This document shows positions 51,264 through 60,889 of a stretch of DNA of 64,000 nt, in pieces. The notes beneath the pieces were generated by a model. The model was not told the origin of the DNA. It searched no databases and saw only the letters and a program-made list of their open reading frames with translations. Position 1 is the first letter of the stretch, and each line of letters starts with the position of its first letter. The translations under genes and the position numbers were made by a program. This stretch comes from DASWJZ01 sp963805325 (GTDB lineage: Bacteria > Pseudomonadota > Alphaproteobacteria > Rhizobiales > Afifellaceae). Where the stretch lies: assembly GCA_963805325.1 (NCBI GenBank), contig CAWDTS010000007.1:1-64000 (forward strand), given 5' to 3'.

Positions 51264-52673
51264 ATGACGGTGTTGACGGCGAAGCGTGACGAGAAGAGCG
51301 GGGCCTCGGTTGCGATCTCGGTCCTGAAGCAGCGTTTCGGCGAGCGCCTTTCCGAAGCGGCGATCGTGCGCGAGCAGCACGGCCACACCATGACCTGGCT
51401 CACCAACCAACCCCCCGACGCCGTTGTCTTCGTCGAAAATAGGGAGGAGGTGCAGGAAGTCGTGCGCGTCTGCGCCGACCATTGCACGCCGGTCATCCCG
51501 TTTGGCGCCGGCTCGTCGCTCGAGGGGCACTTGAACGCGCCTTTCGGCGGAATCTCGATCGACCTGTCGCGCATGAACCGTATCGTCGCGGTGCATGCGG
51601 AGGATCTCGACTGTGTCGTGGAGCCGGGCGTGACGCGCAAGCAGCTCAACACGCATCTTCGCGACCAGGGGGTTTTCTTCCCGATCGATCCGGGCGCAGA
51701 CGCGAGCCTCGGCGGAATGGCATCGACGCGCGCCTCCGGCACCAACGCCGTGCGCTACGGCACGATGAAGGACAACGTCATCAACCTGACGGCGGTAATG
51801 CCCGACGGCTCGCTCATGAAAACGGCGAACCGCGCCAGGAAGACGGCCGCGGGCTACGACCTGACGCGGCTCATGATCGGCTCGGAGGGGACGCTCGGCG
51901 TCATCACCGAGCTGACGCTCCGCCTGCAGGGGATACCGCAGGCAATCTCGGCAGCGGTTTGCAGCTTCCCGGATGTCGAATCCGCCTGCCGCACGGTGAT
52001 CGCCACGATCCAATACGGAATTCCCGTTGCGAGGATCGAGCTTGCCGACGCGCTGCAGGTCAAGGCCTGCAACATTCATTCGCATCTCGACCTGCCGGAA
52101 AGCCCGGCGCTCTTCCTGGAGTTCCATGGCACCGCGGCGAGCGTGAAGGAGCAGGCCGAAGAGTTTGGAGCGATCGCGGCGGAGTTCGGCGGCGACCGCT
52201 TCCTTTGGGAGACCCGCGAGGAGGACCGCCAGAAGCTCTGGCAGGCGCGCCACGACGCCTACTTCGCGGCACGTGATCTTCGTCCCGGTGTCGATATTTT
52301 CGCGACCGACGTCTGCGTGCCGATCTCGCGGCTTGCCGATTGTGTCAAGGAGACCCAGGCGGACCTTGTGCGGCTCAAGCTGCTTGCACCGATCGTCGGA
52401 CATGCCGGCGACGGCAACTTCCACCTGAGCGTTCTTGTCGACACCGCGGACGAGGGCGAGATGAAGGCGGCCGATGCGCTCCTGGCGGGGCTCGCGAAAC
52501 GCGCCATCGCCATGGACGGCACATGCACGGGGGAGCATGGGATCGGCCAGGGGAAGATGGAGTATCTTGAGAGCGAGATCGGCTCGGCGCTCGGCGTGAT
52601 GCGTGCGATCAAGACTGCGATCGACCCCCAGAACATCATGAACCCGGGGAAGATCGTGCGACTGACGGCTTAG
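51264..52673 (+). CDS. FAD-linked D-lactate/glycolate-type dehydrogenase
   Basis: 469 residues. A PCMH-type FAD domain (VIPFGAGSSLEGHLNAPFGG, DASLGGMASTRASGTNAVRYG, GYDLTRLMIGSEGTLGVITE) is followed by the FAD-oxidase C-terminal domain with metal-site sequences LLAPIVGHAGDGNFHLSVL and CTGEHGIGQGKMEYLE. It best fits the cytochrome-linked D-lactate dehydrogenase (Dld1) branch; D-2-hydroxyglutarate or glycolate dehydrogenase are alternatives. ATG 51264; the frame is open upstream through the ClC gene but as a shadow. Confidence 0.9.
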   Translation: MTVLTAKRDEKSGASVAISVLKQRFGERLSEAAIVREQHGHTMTWLTNQPPDAVVFVENREEVQEVVRVCADHCTPVIPFGAGSSLEGHLNAPFGGISIDLSRMNRIVAVHAEDLDCVVEPGVTRKQLNTHLRDQGVFFPIDPGADASLGGMASTRASGTNAVRYGTMKDNVINLTAVMPDGSLMKTANRARKTAAGYDLTRLMIGSEGTLGVITELTLRLQGIPQAISAAVCSFPDVESACRTVIATIQYGIPVARIELADALQVKACNIHSHLDLPESPALFLEFHGTAASVKEQAEEFGAIAAEFGGDRFLWETREEDRQKLWQARHDAYFAARDLRPGVDIFATDVCVPISRLADCVKETQADLVRLKLLAPIVGHAGDGNFHLSVLVDTADEGEMKAADALLAGLAKRAIAMDGTCTGEHGIGQGKMEYLESEIGSALGVMRAIKTAIDPQNIMNPGKIVRLTA

Positions 52674-52692
52674 CCGCCCAAAGGAGATCGAG

Positions 52693-55600
52693 CTGAGCAA
52701 GTTCTTCATCGTTGCCGGCAGTCTCGTCATCGTGATCCTTTTCACGGCTCTGATCGGGCCGCATTTCGTCGACTGGACCTCCTACCGGCAGACCTTCGAG
52801 CGCCAGGCTTCCGCCTATGTCGGACGGCCCGTCACCGTGGCCGGCAAGGCGAGCGTGCGGCTGCTGCCGACGCCGGTCCTGAGCTTCACCGACGTCAATG
52901 TCGGCGACCCGGCGGCGCCGGACGTGAAGATGGAGCGCTTTCGGGCGGAGGTTGAGCTGGCGCCGCTACTGCGCGGCGAGATTCGCGTCATCCACATGAC
53001 GATGGAGCGACCGGTCTTCCATTTCGATATCGCGCGTCTTGCCGAGGCGCATGAGAAGCTTGCCGGCGCTTGGCGCGTCGATGCGGAGCGGATCTCGCTC
53101 GAGCGGCTGGAGATCGCGGAGGGGAGTGCGCTCATCACCGACAGCCGCAGCGGCCAGGAATGGAACGCCGAGGGCATCGATGCGGTGGTCGAGGCGAACA
53201 CACTGATGGGCCCCGGCAAGGTGGAGGCCAATCTCGCGCTCGACGGCCAGCCGATGTCGCTGAGCGTCGCCTTCGGCCACTTCGAGGGCGACGGCGTTAC
53301 GACCAAGGTCACCGTCCGCTCGCCCAAGTACCCCGTGACGCTGGCCACCGACGGGAGGCTCGAACTCGCCGCCGACGCGCCGCCAAAATATACGGGCAAC
53401 GCCACCGTTGTCGGTATCGCACCGACAGACTCCAAGGCAGAGCGTTCGCCGTGGGCGGATTTTCGCGCAAGCGGCGGCTTTGCGCTTCAGGCGACCGACC
53501 TCAGCATCGACGCGATGCAGCTCTCCTACGGCGCGACGGAACGCCCGCTGATCCTGCAGGCGAGCGGAAAGCTCGATTTCTCCGGCGCCCCGCGCTTCGA
53601 TGTGGGGCTGACAGCGCGCCAGATCGACCTCGATCGCGCGCTTGGCGGCAGCACGGATGCGCCGGTCGCCATCGAGGCCGCCCTGCACGCGCTGACGGAC
53701 AGGCTTCCTTCGCTTCCGCTCCCTCCAATACCGGGCAAGCTCCGAATTGAGGCGCAGGGCGCGGTCATCGGCGGCGGCGTGATCCAGTCGGTCGCCGTCG
53801 ACCTCTCCACCGGCGGCAGGGCCTGGGAGGTCGATGGACTCTCGGCGATCTTGCCGGGTGAAACGGAGGTTCAGCTCAAGGGGAAGCTCGGCATCGCGCC
53901 GGAGGTCGCGTTCAAGGGCCATGCTCTCGTCGCCTCGCGCCGGCCCGCCGCGTTCGCCAGCTGGTGGCGCGGCGAGATCGGTTCGGCGTCGAAGATCGCA
54001 CGCTTCGCGTTGACGGCGGACGTTGACCTGCAACCGGGCGAGCAGCGCCTCGAAAACCTGATTGTCGCGACCGGCGCCGGAATCACGCGCGGCGCAGTCG
54101 ACGTTAGGCGCTTCCAGCAGTCCGGCCACTATTTCGTGACGCTGAATTTGAACGCCGATCGTGCCGATTTCGCGGAGACGCGCGCGCTTGCCGAGCTCTT
54201 TTTCGGCAAGACGACGGCGGAGAAGATCGAGAACATGACGCTTTCGCTCAAGGCCGACGTCTTGAGCGCCGGCGGCGTCGAGGCGCACTCGGTCGAAGTG
54301 GAGGGAGGATTTGAGGCCGGCGAGCTCAGTCTCCGCCGCCTCGCGGTCGCCGACCTCGCGGGCGCGAGCATCGAGGCGACGGGCAGCATCCGCGATCCGC
54401 TCGGAAAACCGTCCGGCAGCATCGAGGCGTCGATCAAGGCGCAGGACCTTTCCGGCGCGGCGGAGTTTCTTGCCAACCTCGCGCCGCAGAGCCGCATCGT
54501 ACGCCGCCTGAAGGATGCCGCGCCGACACTGTCGCCGGTCGCCGCGGATGTCTCGGCCAAGGCGGACACGGCCGGCGGCAAGCTTTCGCTGGCGCTGACC
54601 GGGAGCTTCGCCGCGACGCACTTGAGCCTGCAGAGCGAGGGCACCGGGTCGCTCAGCGACCTGTCGAAATTTTCCGGCTCGCTCAAGCTTCATGCCGACG
54701 GCGAGGACAGCGGCACGGTGCTCCGGCAACTCGGCTTCGCCGTCTTGCCGGTTCGCTCCAGCCCGCTCAAGCTTGACGCGGACTTCGAAGGGTCGGTCGC
54801 CGAAAGAGGGAAGCTGAAGCTCTCCGGCTCGATCGCCGGCGTCGACGTGACGTATGACGGAAGCACGGCAGTCCAAGGCGGGACGCCATCGGTCGACGGA
54901 GCGTTTACGGCGAAGAGCGCCGACATCGATCCACTCTTGCTCTTTGCCGGGATTGCGTCGCCGGGGATAGGCGAGGGGCACGCGGCTTCCGGCTCGGGTC
55001 GCCTCGAATATCTGGACGGCAATGTCCGCGCTGTCATCGAGAAGGGCATGTTCGGCGGCGCGCCGATGAGTGGCACGCTCGAAGCGACATTCGCGCCTGA
55101 CAAGAGGCTTTCAGGGCGCCTGAATGTCGCTTCCGTCTCGGCTCCCGCGCTTGTCGGACTCGCGATCGGCGCATCGCCCGGCGTGGGCGATTCCGGCTGG
55201 GGCAACACGCCGTTCGCGAACCCGTTGCCCGAGGGCCTGGCGCTCGATCTGACGCTGAACAGCAAGACGCTCGACGTCGGCGCGCCGCTTGCGGCGAGCG
55301 ACGCGAAGCTGGTGGTGCAGCTTGCCGCCGGTAAGCTTGAGCTCGACCTTGCGTCGGCCGGCTTCGCAGGCGGGACGCTGAAGGGCGCGCTCAGCGCGAC
55401 GATCCACGATGGCGAAGCCGATCTGTCGCTGCGCGGAGCGCTCTCCGGCGGCTCGCTCGAGCAGCTCGTCTGGGAGCGCGCCGGCCTGCCGGTCGCTTCA
55501 GGCAAGCTCGATGCGTCGTTTGACCTTGTCGGGCGCGGAAGGAGCACCGCCGGCGTCATCGCAACGCTTTCCGGAAGCGGCTCATTTGCGATCGATTCCG

Positions 55601-56607
55601 GCCGCCTGAACGGCGTGAATCCGGAAGCGCTGACAGCCGTCATGGCGATGGCGGAGGGAAAGGACGACCCGGACGAGGCGAAAGCGCGCGAGACCTTCGC
55701 CAGACACTTCGGCTCCGGCGCGCTCGACGTCGGGCGGGTCGCCGGGTCGTTCGCGGTCTCATCCGGCATTTTGAATATCCCGACGGTCTCGATGGAGGCG
55801 GGCGCAACCTCGATCCTCGCCGATGCGACCTTCGACCTGAACAGGCTGACGCTGCAAAGCCAGTGGGCCGTCAGGGCCGGCGAAGTGGGCGCCGATCAGG
55901 CGCAGCCTTATGTTCCGATCCGCTTCTCCGGCGACGTTGAGGATCCGGACCGGCTGATCGACATCGATCCGCTGCTGAACCTCATGCGCAGCCGGTTCCT
56001 GCAGCGCCAGCTGAAGCAGCTTGAGACACTGGAGGCCGAGCGCCAGCGCGCCCAGGCGGAGGAGGCGGCCCGCAAGGCGGAAGAGCAGCGTCTGGCTGCG
56101 GAGGCTGCGCAGAAGGCCGAGGAAGCGCGGCGTGCGGCGGAGGCACAAAGCGCCGCGCCTGACGAACCGGCTGCGACCGGGGCGACGGATGAGCCGGTGC
56201 CGCCGCAGCCCACCGACCAAGTGCCCACCGATCCGGCGCCGATCAGCGCGCTGCCGACGCCGAAGGCGCCCCCGGTGGCCGAACCGATCGAGCTTGTGCC
56301 CCAGCCGGCCCCTGCGCCCGCTCCCGCAGCGCGGGCTGTCGCACCGCCGCCCGTGCAACGAGCCCCGCTCCCGCAGTACCCGAACGCTTCCGAATGGTAC
56401 GATCGTCAAGACCCGCTAGCTTGCGGCGTGTCCCTTAAGGTCCGCAAGCACCGCCAGCCGCAGCGCCGAGGAGAGATTGTCGCTCGTGCGCGTCGCGTCG
56501 ATCCGCTCGATCAGCACCGACAGGGTCACGCCGACGGAGTCCGCCATCCGTTTAAGCTCAGCCCAGTACCTCGTCTTCGAGCGAGACGCTGGTGGAGTGC
56601 CCTTTGA
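52693..56607 (+). CDS. AsmA-family protein (large, inner-membrane anchored)
   Basis: About 1,300 residues. One N-terminal membrane helix (SKFFIVAGSLVIVILFTALI) precedes an AsmA domain (FVDWTSYRQTFERQASAYVG, LPTPVLSFTDVNVGD), long repetitive beta structure typical of envelope lipid-transport bridges, and an Ala/Glu coiled coil with a Pro-rich tail. No ATG, GTG or TTG precedes the helix: the best start is CTG 52693, seven bases after AAGGAG (52681-52686). GTG 52732 would cut the helix in half. The frame runs to 56607, over the opposite RHH gene. A more natural end, LPNGTIVKTR and TAG at 56417-56419, is one frame away, so one extra base probably lies in 56160-56390. Confidence 0.85.
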   Translation: MSKFFIVAGSLVIVILFTALIGPHFVDWTSYRQTFERQASAYVGRPVTVAGKASVRLLPTPVLSFTDVNVGDPAAPDVKMERFRAEVELAPLLRGEIRVIHMTMERPVFHFDIARLAEAHEKLAGAWRVDAERISLERLEIAEGSALITDSRSGQEWNAEGIDAVVEANTLMGPGKVEANLALDGQPMSLSVAFGHFEGDGVTTKVTVRSPKYPVTLATDGRLELAADAPPKYTGNATVVGIAPTDSKAERSPWADFRASGGFALQATDLSIDAMQLSYGATERPLILQASGKLDFSGAPRFDVGLTARQIDLDRALGGSTDAPVAIEAALHALTDRLPSLPLPPIPGKLRIEAQGAVIGGGVIQSVAVDLSTGGRAWEVDGLSAILPGETEVQLKGKLGIAPEVAFKGHALVASRRPAAFASWWRGEIGSASKIARFALTADVDLQPGEQRLENLIVATGAGITRGAVDVRRFQQSGHYFVTLNLNADRADFAETRALAELFFGKTTAEKIENMTLSLKADVLSAGGVEAHSVEVEGGFEAGELSLRRLAVADLAGASIEATGSIRDPLGKPSGSIEASIKAQDLSGAAEFLANLAPQSRIVRRLKDAAPTLSPVAADVSAKADTAGGKLSLALTGSFAATHLSLQSEGTGSLSDLSKFSGSLKLHADGEDSGTVLRQLGFAVLPVRSSPLKLDADFEGSVAERGKLKLSGSIAGVDVTYDGSTAVQGGTPSVDGAFTAKSADIDPLLLFAGIASPGIGEGHAASGSGRLEYLDGNVRAVIEKGMFGGAPMSGTLEATFAPDKRLSGRLNVASVSAPALVGLAIGASPGVGDSGWGNTPFANPLPEGLALDLTLNSKTLDVGAPLAASDAKLVVQLAAGKLELDLASAGFAGGTLKGALSATIHDGEADLSLRGALSGGSLEQLVWERAGLPVASGKLDASFDLVGRGRSTAGVIATLSGSGSFAIDSGRLNGVNPEALTAVMAMAEGKDDPDEAKARETFARHFGSGALDVGRVAGSFAVSSGILNIPTVSMEAGATSILADATFDLNRLTLQSQWAVRAGEVGADQAQPYVPIRFSGDVEDPDRLIDIDPLLNLMRSRFLQRQLKQLETLEAERQRAQAEEAARKAEEQRLAAEAAQKAEEARRAAEAQSAAPDEPAATGATDEPVPPQPTDQVPTDPAPISALPTPKAPPVAEPIELVPQPAPAPAPAARAVAPPPVQRAPLPQYPNASEWYDRQDPLACGVSLKVRKHRQPQRRGEIVARARRVDPLDQHRQGHADGVRHPFKLSPVPRLRARRWWSAL

Positions 56608-56632
56608 GCTTGACGGAGCGTTTGCGGATCAT
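56416..56632 (-). CDS. Ribbon-helix-helix domain protein, frameshifted in this sequence
   Basis: Reading from ATG 56632: MIRKRSVKLKGHSTSVSLED, then after removal of one base at 56569-56571 EYWAELKRMADSVGVTLSVL, IERIDATRTSDNLSSALRLA and a stop at 56416-56418. This is the RHH_4-type ribbon-helix-helix family usually found after fumC and DUF4169 in this order. Corrected length 71 residues. Function is unknown; DNA binding is expected from the fold. Its stop shares CTAG with the inferred AsmA stop. Confidence 0.75.
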
Positions 56633-56646
56633 GTCGGACCGAGCGT

Positions 56647-56841
56647 TCAGCCGCGATCGTCCCCGTCGGCGGCGCGACGATGCATGGCAAGGCGCTTCTC
56701 CTCGAGCGCGCGGATGAGCTTTTCCTTCGTCGTCTCCGCTTTCGGGCGGCCATGCGCGAGCCGGTTCGCGACTGCCGCGTCGTCTTTTTCAGCGCGGCGT
56801 TTGCGCTTGCGGTGCAGGCGCAGGTTGACGACCTCGTTCAT
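56647..56841 (-). CDS. DUF4169 family small basic protein
   Basis: 64 residues, highly charged, MNEVVNLRLHRKRKRRAEKD with the family's NR..HGRPKAETTKEKLIRALEEK pattern. Three bases after fumC and 14 bases before the ribbon-helix-helix gene, so it belongs to the fumC operon. Function unknown. Confidence 0.82.
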   Translation of the reverse strand: MNEVVNLRLHRKRKRRAEKDDAAVANRLAHGRPKAETTKEKLIRALEEKRLAMHRRAADGDDRG

Positions 56842-56844
56842 GGT

Positions 56845-58236
<1,392 letters not shown>

Positions 58237-58340
58237 GCTTCTTTCCCCGCCGCGAAAGGCGCCCCATCGCGGAGGCTTCTGTCATCCCGACCGGGGGGAC
58301 GCAAGAATTTCGTCATGGGCGTCGGAGATGGCGCTCTCGG

Positions 58341-58862
58341 TCAGCCGTTCTTCTTGCGGAAGGCATCGAGCGAGACGACATGGGCCGTCTCAACTCCCAC
58401 TGTCTCCGCCGCGGCCGCTCCAGCCGCCGGCGCCCCTTCGTCCTCCTGCGCCGGCAGCGCGGTGGGAGGCGCTTCCCCCTCGACCGCCTCGATCACCGCC
58501 GCGTCGGGTGTCGCGTCGAATTTGACCTGGAAACCGGCATGCGGGTCGACAAAGCTCGAGATGGCGCGAAACGGCACGTAGAGCTTTTCGATCACGCCGT
58601 GGAACGACAGGCCCACCTCGAAGGCGGCCTCGTGCACTGCGAGGTCCCAGAACTGGTGCTGCAGCACCACGGTCATCTCGCTCGGATATTCGGCGAGCAA
58701 ACGCGGCGAGATACGCACGCCCGGGAAGCGCGTGGCAAAGGTGACGAAGAAATGGTGCTCGCCGGGAAGCCCGGCCTGCACCACCTCGCCCAGAACTTTC
58801 TTGACGACGCCGCGCAGCGCTTCCTGCACGAGAACGTCGTAACGGATCAGGTCTTCGGCCAT
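58341..58862 (-). CDS. sspB: SspB-type ClpXP adaptor protein
   Basis: 173 residues of the alphaproteobacterial SspB type. The substrate-tag domain has EALRGVVKKVLGEVVQAGLP, HFFVTFATRFPGVRISPRLL, EMTVVLQHQFWDLAVHEAAF and LYVPFRAISSFVDPHAGFQV. A flexible Ala/Glu linker follows, with a C-terminal ClpX-docking peptide (VVSLDAFRKKNG). SspB delivers ssrA-tagged proteins to ClpXP. The ssrA gene lies just upstream on the same strand. Start ATG 58862 (MAEDLIRYD) rather than 58901. Confidence 0.92.
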   Translation of the reverse strand: MAEDLIRYDVLVQEALRGVVKKVLGEVVQAGLPGEHHFFVTFATRFPGVRISPRLLAEYPSEMTVVLQHQFWDLAVHEAAFEVGLSFHGVIEKLYVPFRAISSFVDPHAGFQVKFDATPDAAVIEAVEGEAPPTALPAQEDEGAPAAGAAAAETVGVETAHVVSLDAFRKKNG

Positions 58863-58983
58863 CGCGTGGAACGTAGAGGCGTCGCTTCGCGCTTGCAACA
58901 ACGTGGTCCGGAAGACTTGCGGGCTTCGAGGTACATTCCGCCTTCATCCATCCTGGCGTGAGGGAAGCGGGCACATGGCACGC

Positions 58984-59319
58984 AAAAGGGGAAGTGGAGG
59001 CTTCTGTTGCCAGGTGCCTCCGAACCCCGCCTGAAAGTGCTACCCCTCAGGGCTTGAATTCCGATACCCAGACCGCATTACGCGGCGAGGGCCACCGGAG
59101 CATAGTTGTCGTTTGCAACTATTGAACGGCCCGATAACGGCGGTACCATGCCGAGCGAAAAAGCAACCTTTACGCCCTCGTCGATCCTGTTTCGCCCCCA
59201 TCATCAGCCATGCATAGCCTTGGCGAAGCATGGTTCATGGTGGAGGCGCCGGGTACTGCCCCCGGGTCCGATAGGTTTATTGCGTAGCCCGTTTATCGCC
59301 GTAGCCGGGTTGCCCCGGC
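58984..59319 (-). ncRNA. ssrA: tmRNA, circularly permuted two-piece alphaproteobacterial type
   Basis: On the minus strand the acceptor piece comes first and ends CGCCTCCACCA at 59238. After a short spacer the coding piece starts at 59199 with GGGGGCGAAACAGGATCGAC. GGGGGCG pairs with CGCCTCC to form the acceptor stem across the two pieces, as expected for the permuted gene. The tag frame runs from 59116 to 59081 and encodes ANDNYAPVALAA, followed by TAA (59080-59078). The 3' end is set by a GGAGGC/GCCTCC hairpin (59021-58996) and a T run. The RNA rescues stalled ribosomes and tags products for ClpXP. Confidence 0.95.
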
Positions 59320-59325
59320 ACCCGG

Positions 59326-59354
59326 AATATAGGGATATTTGGGCAGGGAGGCAA
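59326..59354 (-). promoter_or_regulatory. ssrA promoter
   Basis: On the minus strand TTGCCT (59354-59349), a 17-base spacer and TATATT (59331-59326). Transcription would begin near 59319, just before the acceptor piece of ssrA. Confidence 0.65.
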
Positions 59355-59446
59355 AGCGCTTCGGAAAGGCTGGTTTCTCGATCTACAGCGGGAAAATCGG
59401 GTCGACCGGTTAGCCGCCGGCACGGAATCGCTCTACATATCCCCTA

Positions 59447-60241
59447 ATGCGCCAATATCTCGATCTCCTCGGCCGCGTTCTCGACGAAGGCGTCCGGAAA
59501 TCCGACCGCACCGGAACCGGCACGCTTTCCGTGTTCGGCCACCAGATGCGTTTCGATCTGGCGGAGGGCTTCCCGCTCGTCACCACCAAGAAGCTGCACG
59601 TGAAGTCGATCGTGCACGAGCTCCTGTGGTTTCTCGCCGGCGACACCAACATCCGCACCCTGAAGGAGAACGGCGTCCGAATCTGGGACGAATGGGCTGA
59701 CGAGAACGGCGACCTCGGGCCGATCTACGGCAAACAGTGGCGCTCCTGGGCTGCGCCTGACGGCCGCGTCATCGACCAGATTTCCGATGTCATCGCGGCG
59801 ATCCGCAAGAACCCGGATTCGCGCCGCCTTATTGTGAGCGCGTGGAACCCGGCGGATATCGACCAGATGGCGCTCCCGCCCTGTCACTGCCTGTTCCAGT
59901 TCTACGTGCTGGAGGGCAGGCTCTCCTGTCAGCTCTACCAGCGCTCCGGTGATATCTTCCTCGGCGTGCCCTTCAATATCGCCTCCTACGCGCTTCTGAC
60001 GCTGATGGTCGCGCAGGTGACGGGCCTGAAGCCCGGCGACTTTGTCCACAGTCTCGGCGACGCGCACCTCTACCTGAACCATATCGACCAGGCCCGCGAG
60101 CAACTGAGCCGCGAGCCACGCAAGCTTCCGAACATGCGGCTCAACCCGGAAGTCCACCGCATCTTCGATTTCGTCTATGGCGACTTCGAGCTTCTCGGCT
60201 ACGACCCGCATCCGCACATCAAGGCGGAAGTCTCGGCCTGA
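59447..60241 (+). CDS. thyA: Thymidylate synthase
   Basis: 264 residues, the standard length. Converts dUMP to dTMP with methylene-tetrahydrofolate. Signature: LPPCHCLFQFYVLEGRLSCQ with the nucleophilic Cys, RSGDIFLGVPFNIASYALL, and the folate/dUMP region LGDAHLYLNHIDQAREQL. ATG 59447. The dihydrofolate product is recycled by the downstream folA, 23 bases away. Confidence 0.97.
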   Translation: MRQYLDLLGRVLDEGVRKSDRTGTGTLSVFGHQMRFDLAEGFPLVTTKKLHVKSIVHELLWFLAGDTNIRTLKENGVRIWDEWADENGDLGPIYGKQWRSWAAPDGRVIDQISDVIAAIRKNPDSRRLIVSAWNPADIDQMALPPCHCLFQFYVLEGRLSCQLYQRSGDIFLGVPFNIASYALLTLMVAQVTGLKPGDFVHSLGDAHLYLNHIDQAREQLSREPRKLPNMRLNPEVHRIFDFVYGDFELLGYDPHPHIKAEVSA

Positions 60242-60264
60242 GGCCGGCGGCGGAAGTCGGCAGG

Positions 60265-60777
60265 GTGGCCATTCCCATTTCCCTCGTAGCCGCCGTAGCG
60301 GAGAACGGCGTGATCGGCGCGGATGGCGGCCTGCCTTGGCGCGTCAAGTCCGACATGCGGAAGTTCCGCGCGATCACCATGGGAAAGCCGCTCGTTATGG
60401 GCCGCAAGACCTTCGAATCGATCGGGCGCGTGCTCGACGGGCGCGACGTGATCGTGGTGACGCGGCAGCCGGATTTCGAAAGGCCGGGGATCTTCGTCGC
60501 GTCGGGGCTCAAACAGGCGCTGGCGCTGGCGAACGCACGCGCCGCCGAGCGCGGCGTCGACGAGATTTGCGTCGTTGGCGGCGGGGAGGTTTACGCCGAG
60601 GCCCTGCCGCTCGCCGCGCGACTTTATCTGACGCAAGTCGCGGCAAGCCCCACTGGCGACACCCGCTTCCCGCGAATCGCAGAAGAGGATTGGGAGGAGA
60701 TTTCGCGTGAGCCGTTGCCCGCAGCCGAGGGCGATACGGCGTCCGCCGTTCATGTAATCTACCAGAAGCGCCGTTAA
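60265..60777 (+). CDS. folA: Dihydrofolate reductase
   Basis: 170 residues. ISLVAAVAENGVIGADGGLP WRVKSDMRKF (two blocks) is the N-terminal folate site; GKPLVMGRKTFESIGRVLDG binds NADPH; EICVVGGGEVYAEALPLAAR is the C-terminal cofactor loop. GTG start at 60265 following AGTCGGCAGG. Functions with ThyA in dTMP synthesis. Confidence 0.96.
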   Translation: MAIPISLVAAVAENGVIGADGGLPWRVKSDMRKFRAITMGKPLVMGRKTFESIGRVLDGRDVIVVTRQPDFERPGIFVASGLKQALALANARAAERGVDEICVVGGGEVYAEALPLAARLYLTQVAASPTGDTRFPRIAEEDWEEISREPLPAAEGDTASAVHVIYQKRR

Positions 60778-60889
60778 GTCTGCCCGGTCTTTCGGAAAAT
60801 CCCGATCCCGCCCGCCGTTGCCAGTCCCGGCGCGCGTCCCTATAACCCGCGCGAACGTCGCGGGGGGCCGTCGGCGAGAAGGAGCACGG

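Noticed and set aside
59040..59231. Small protein antisense to the thyA leader
   Set aside because: The frame lies inside ssrA; the RNA structure and tag frame explain this sequence.
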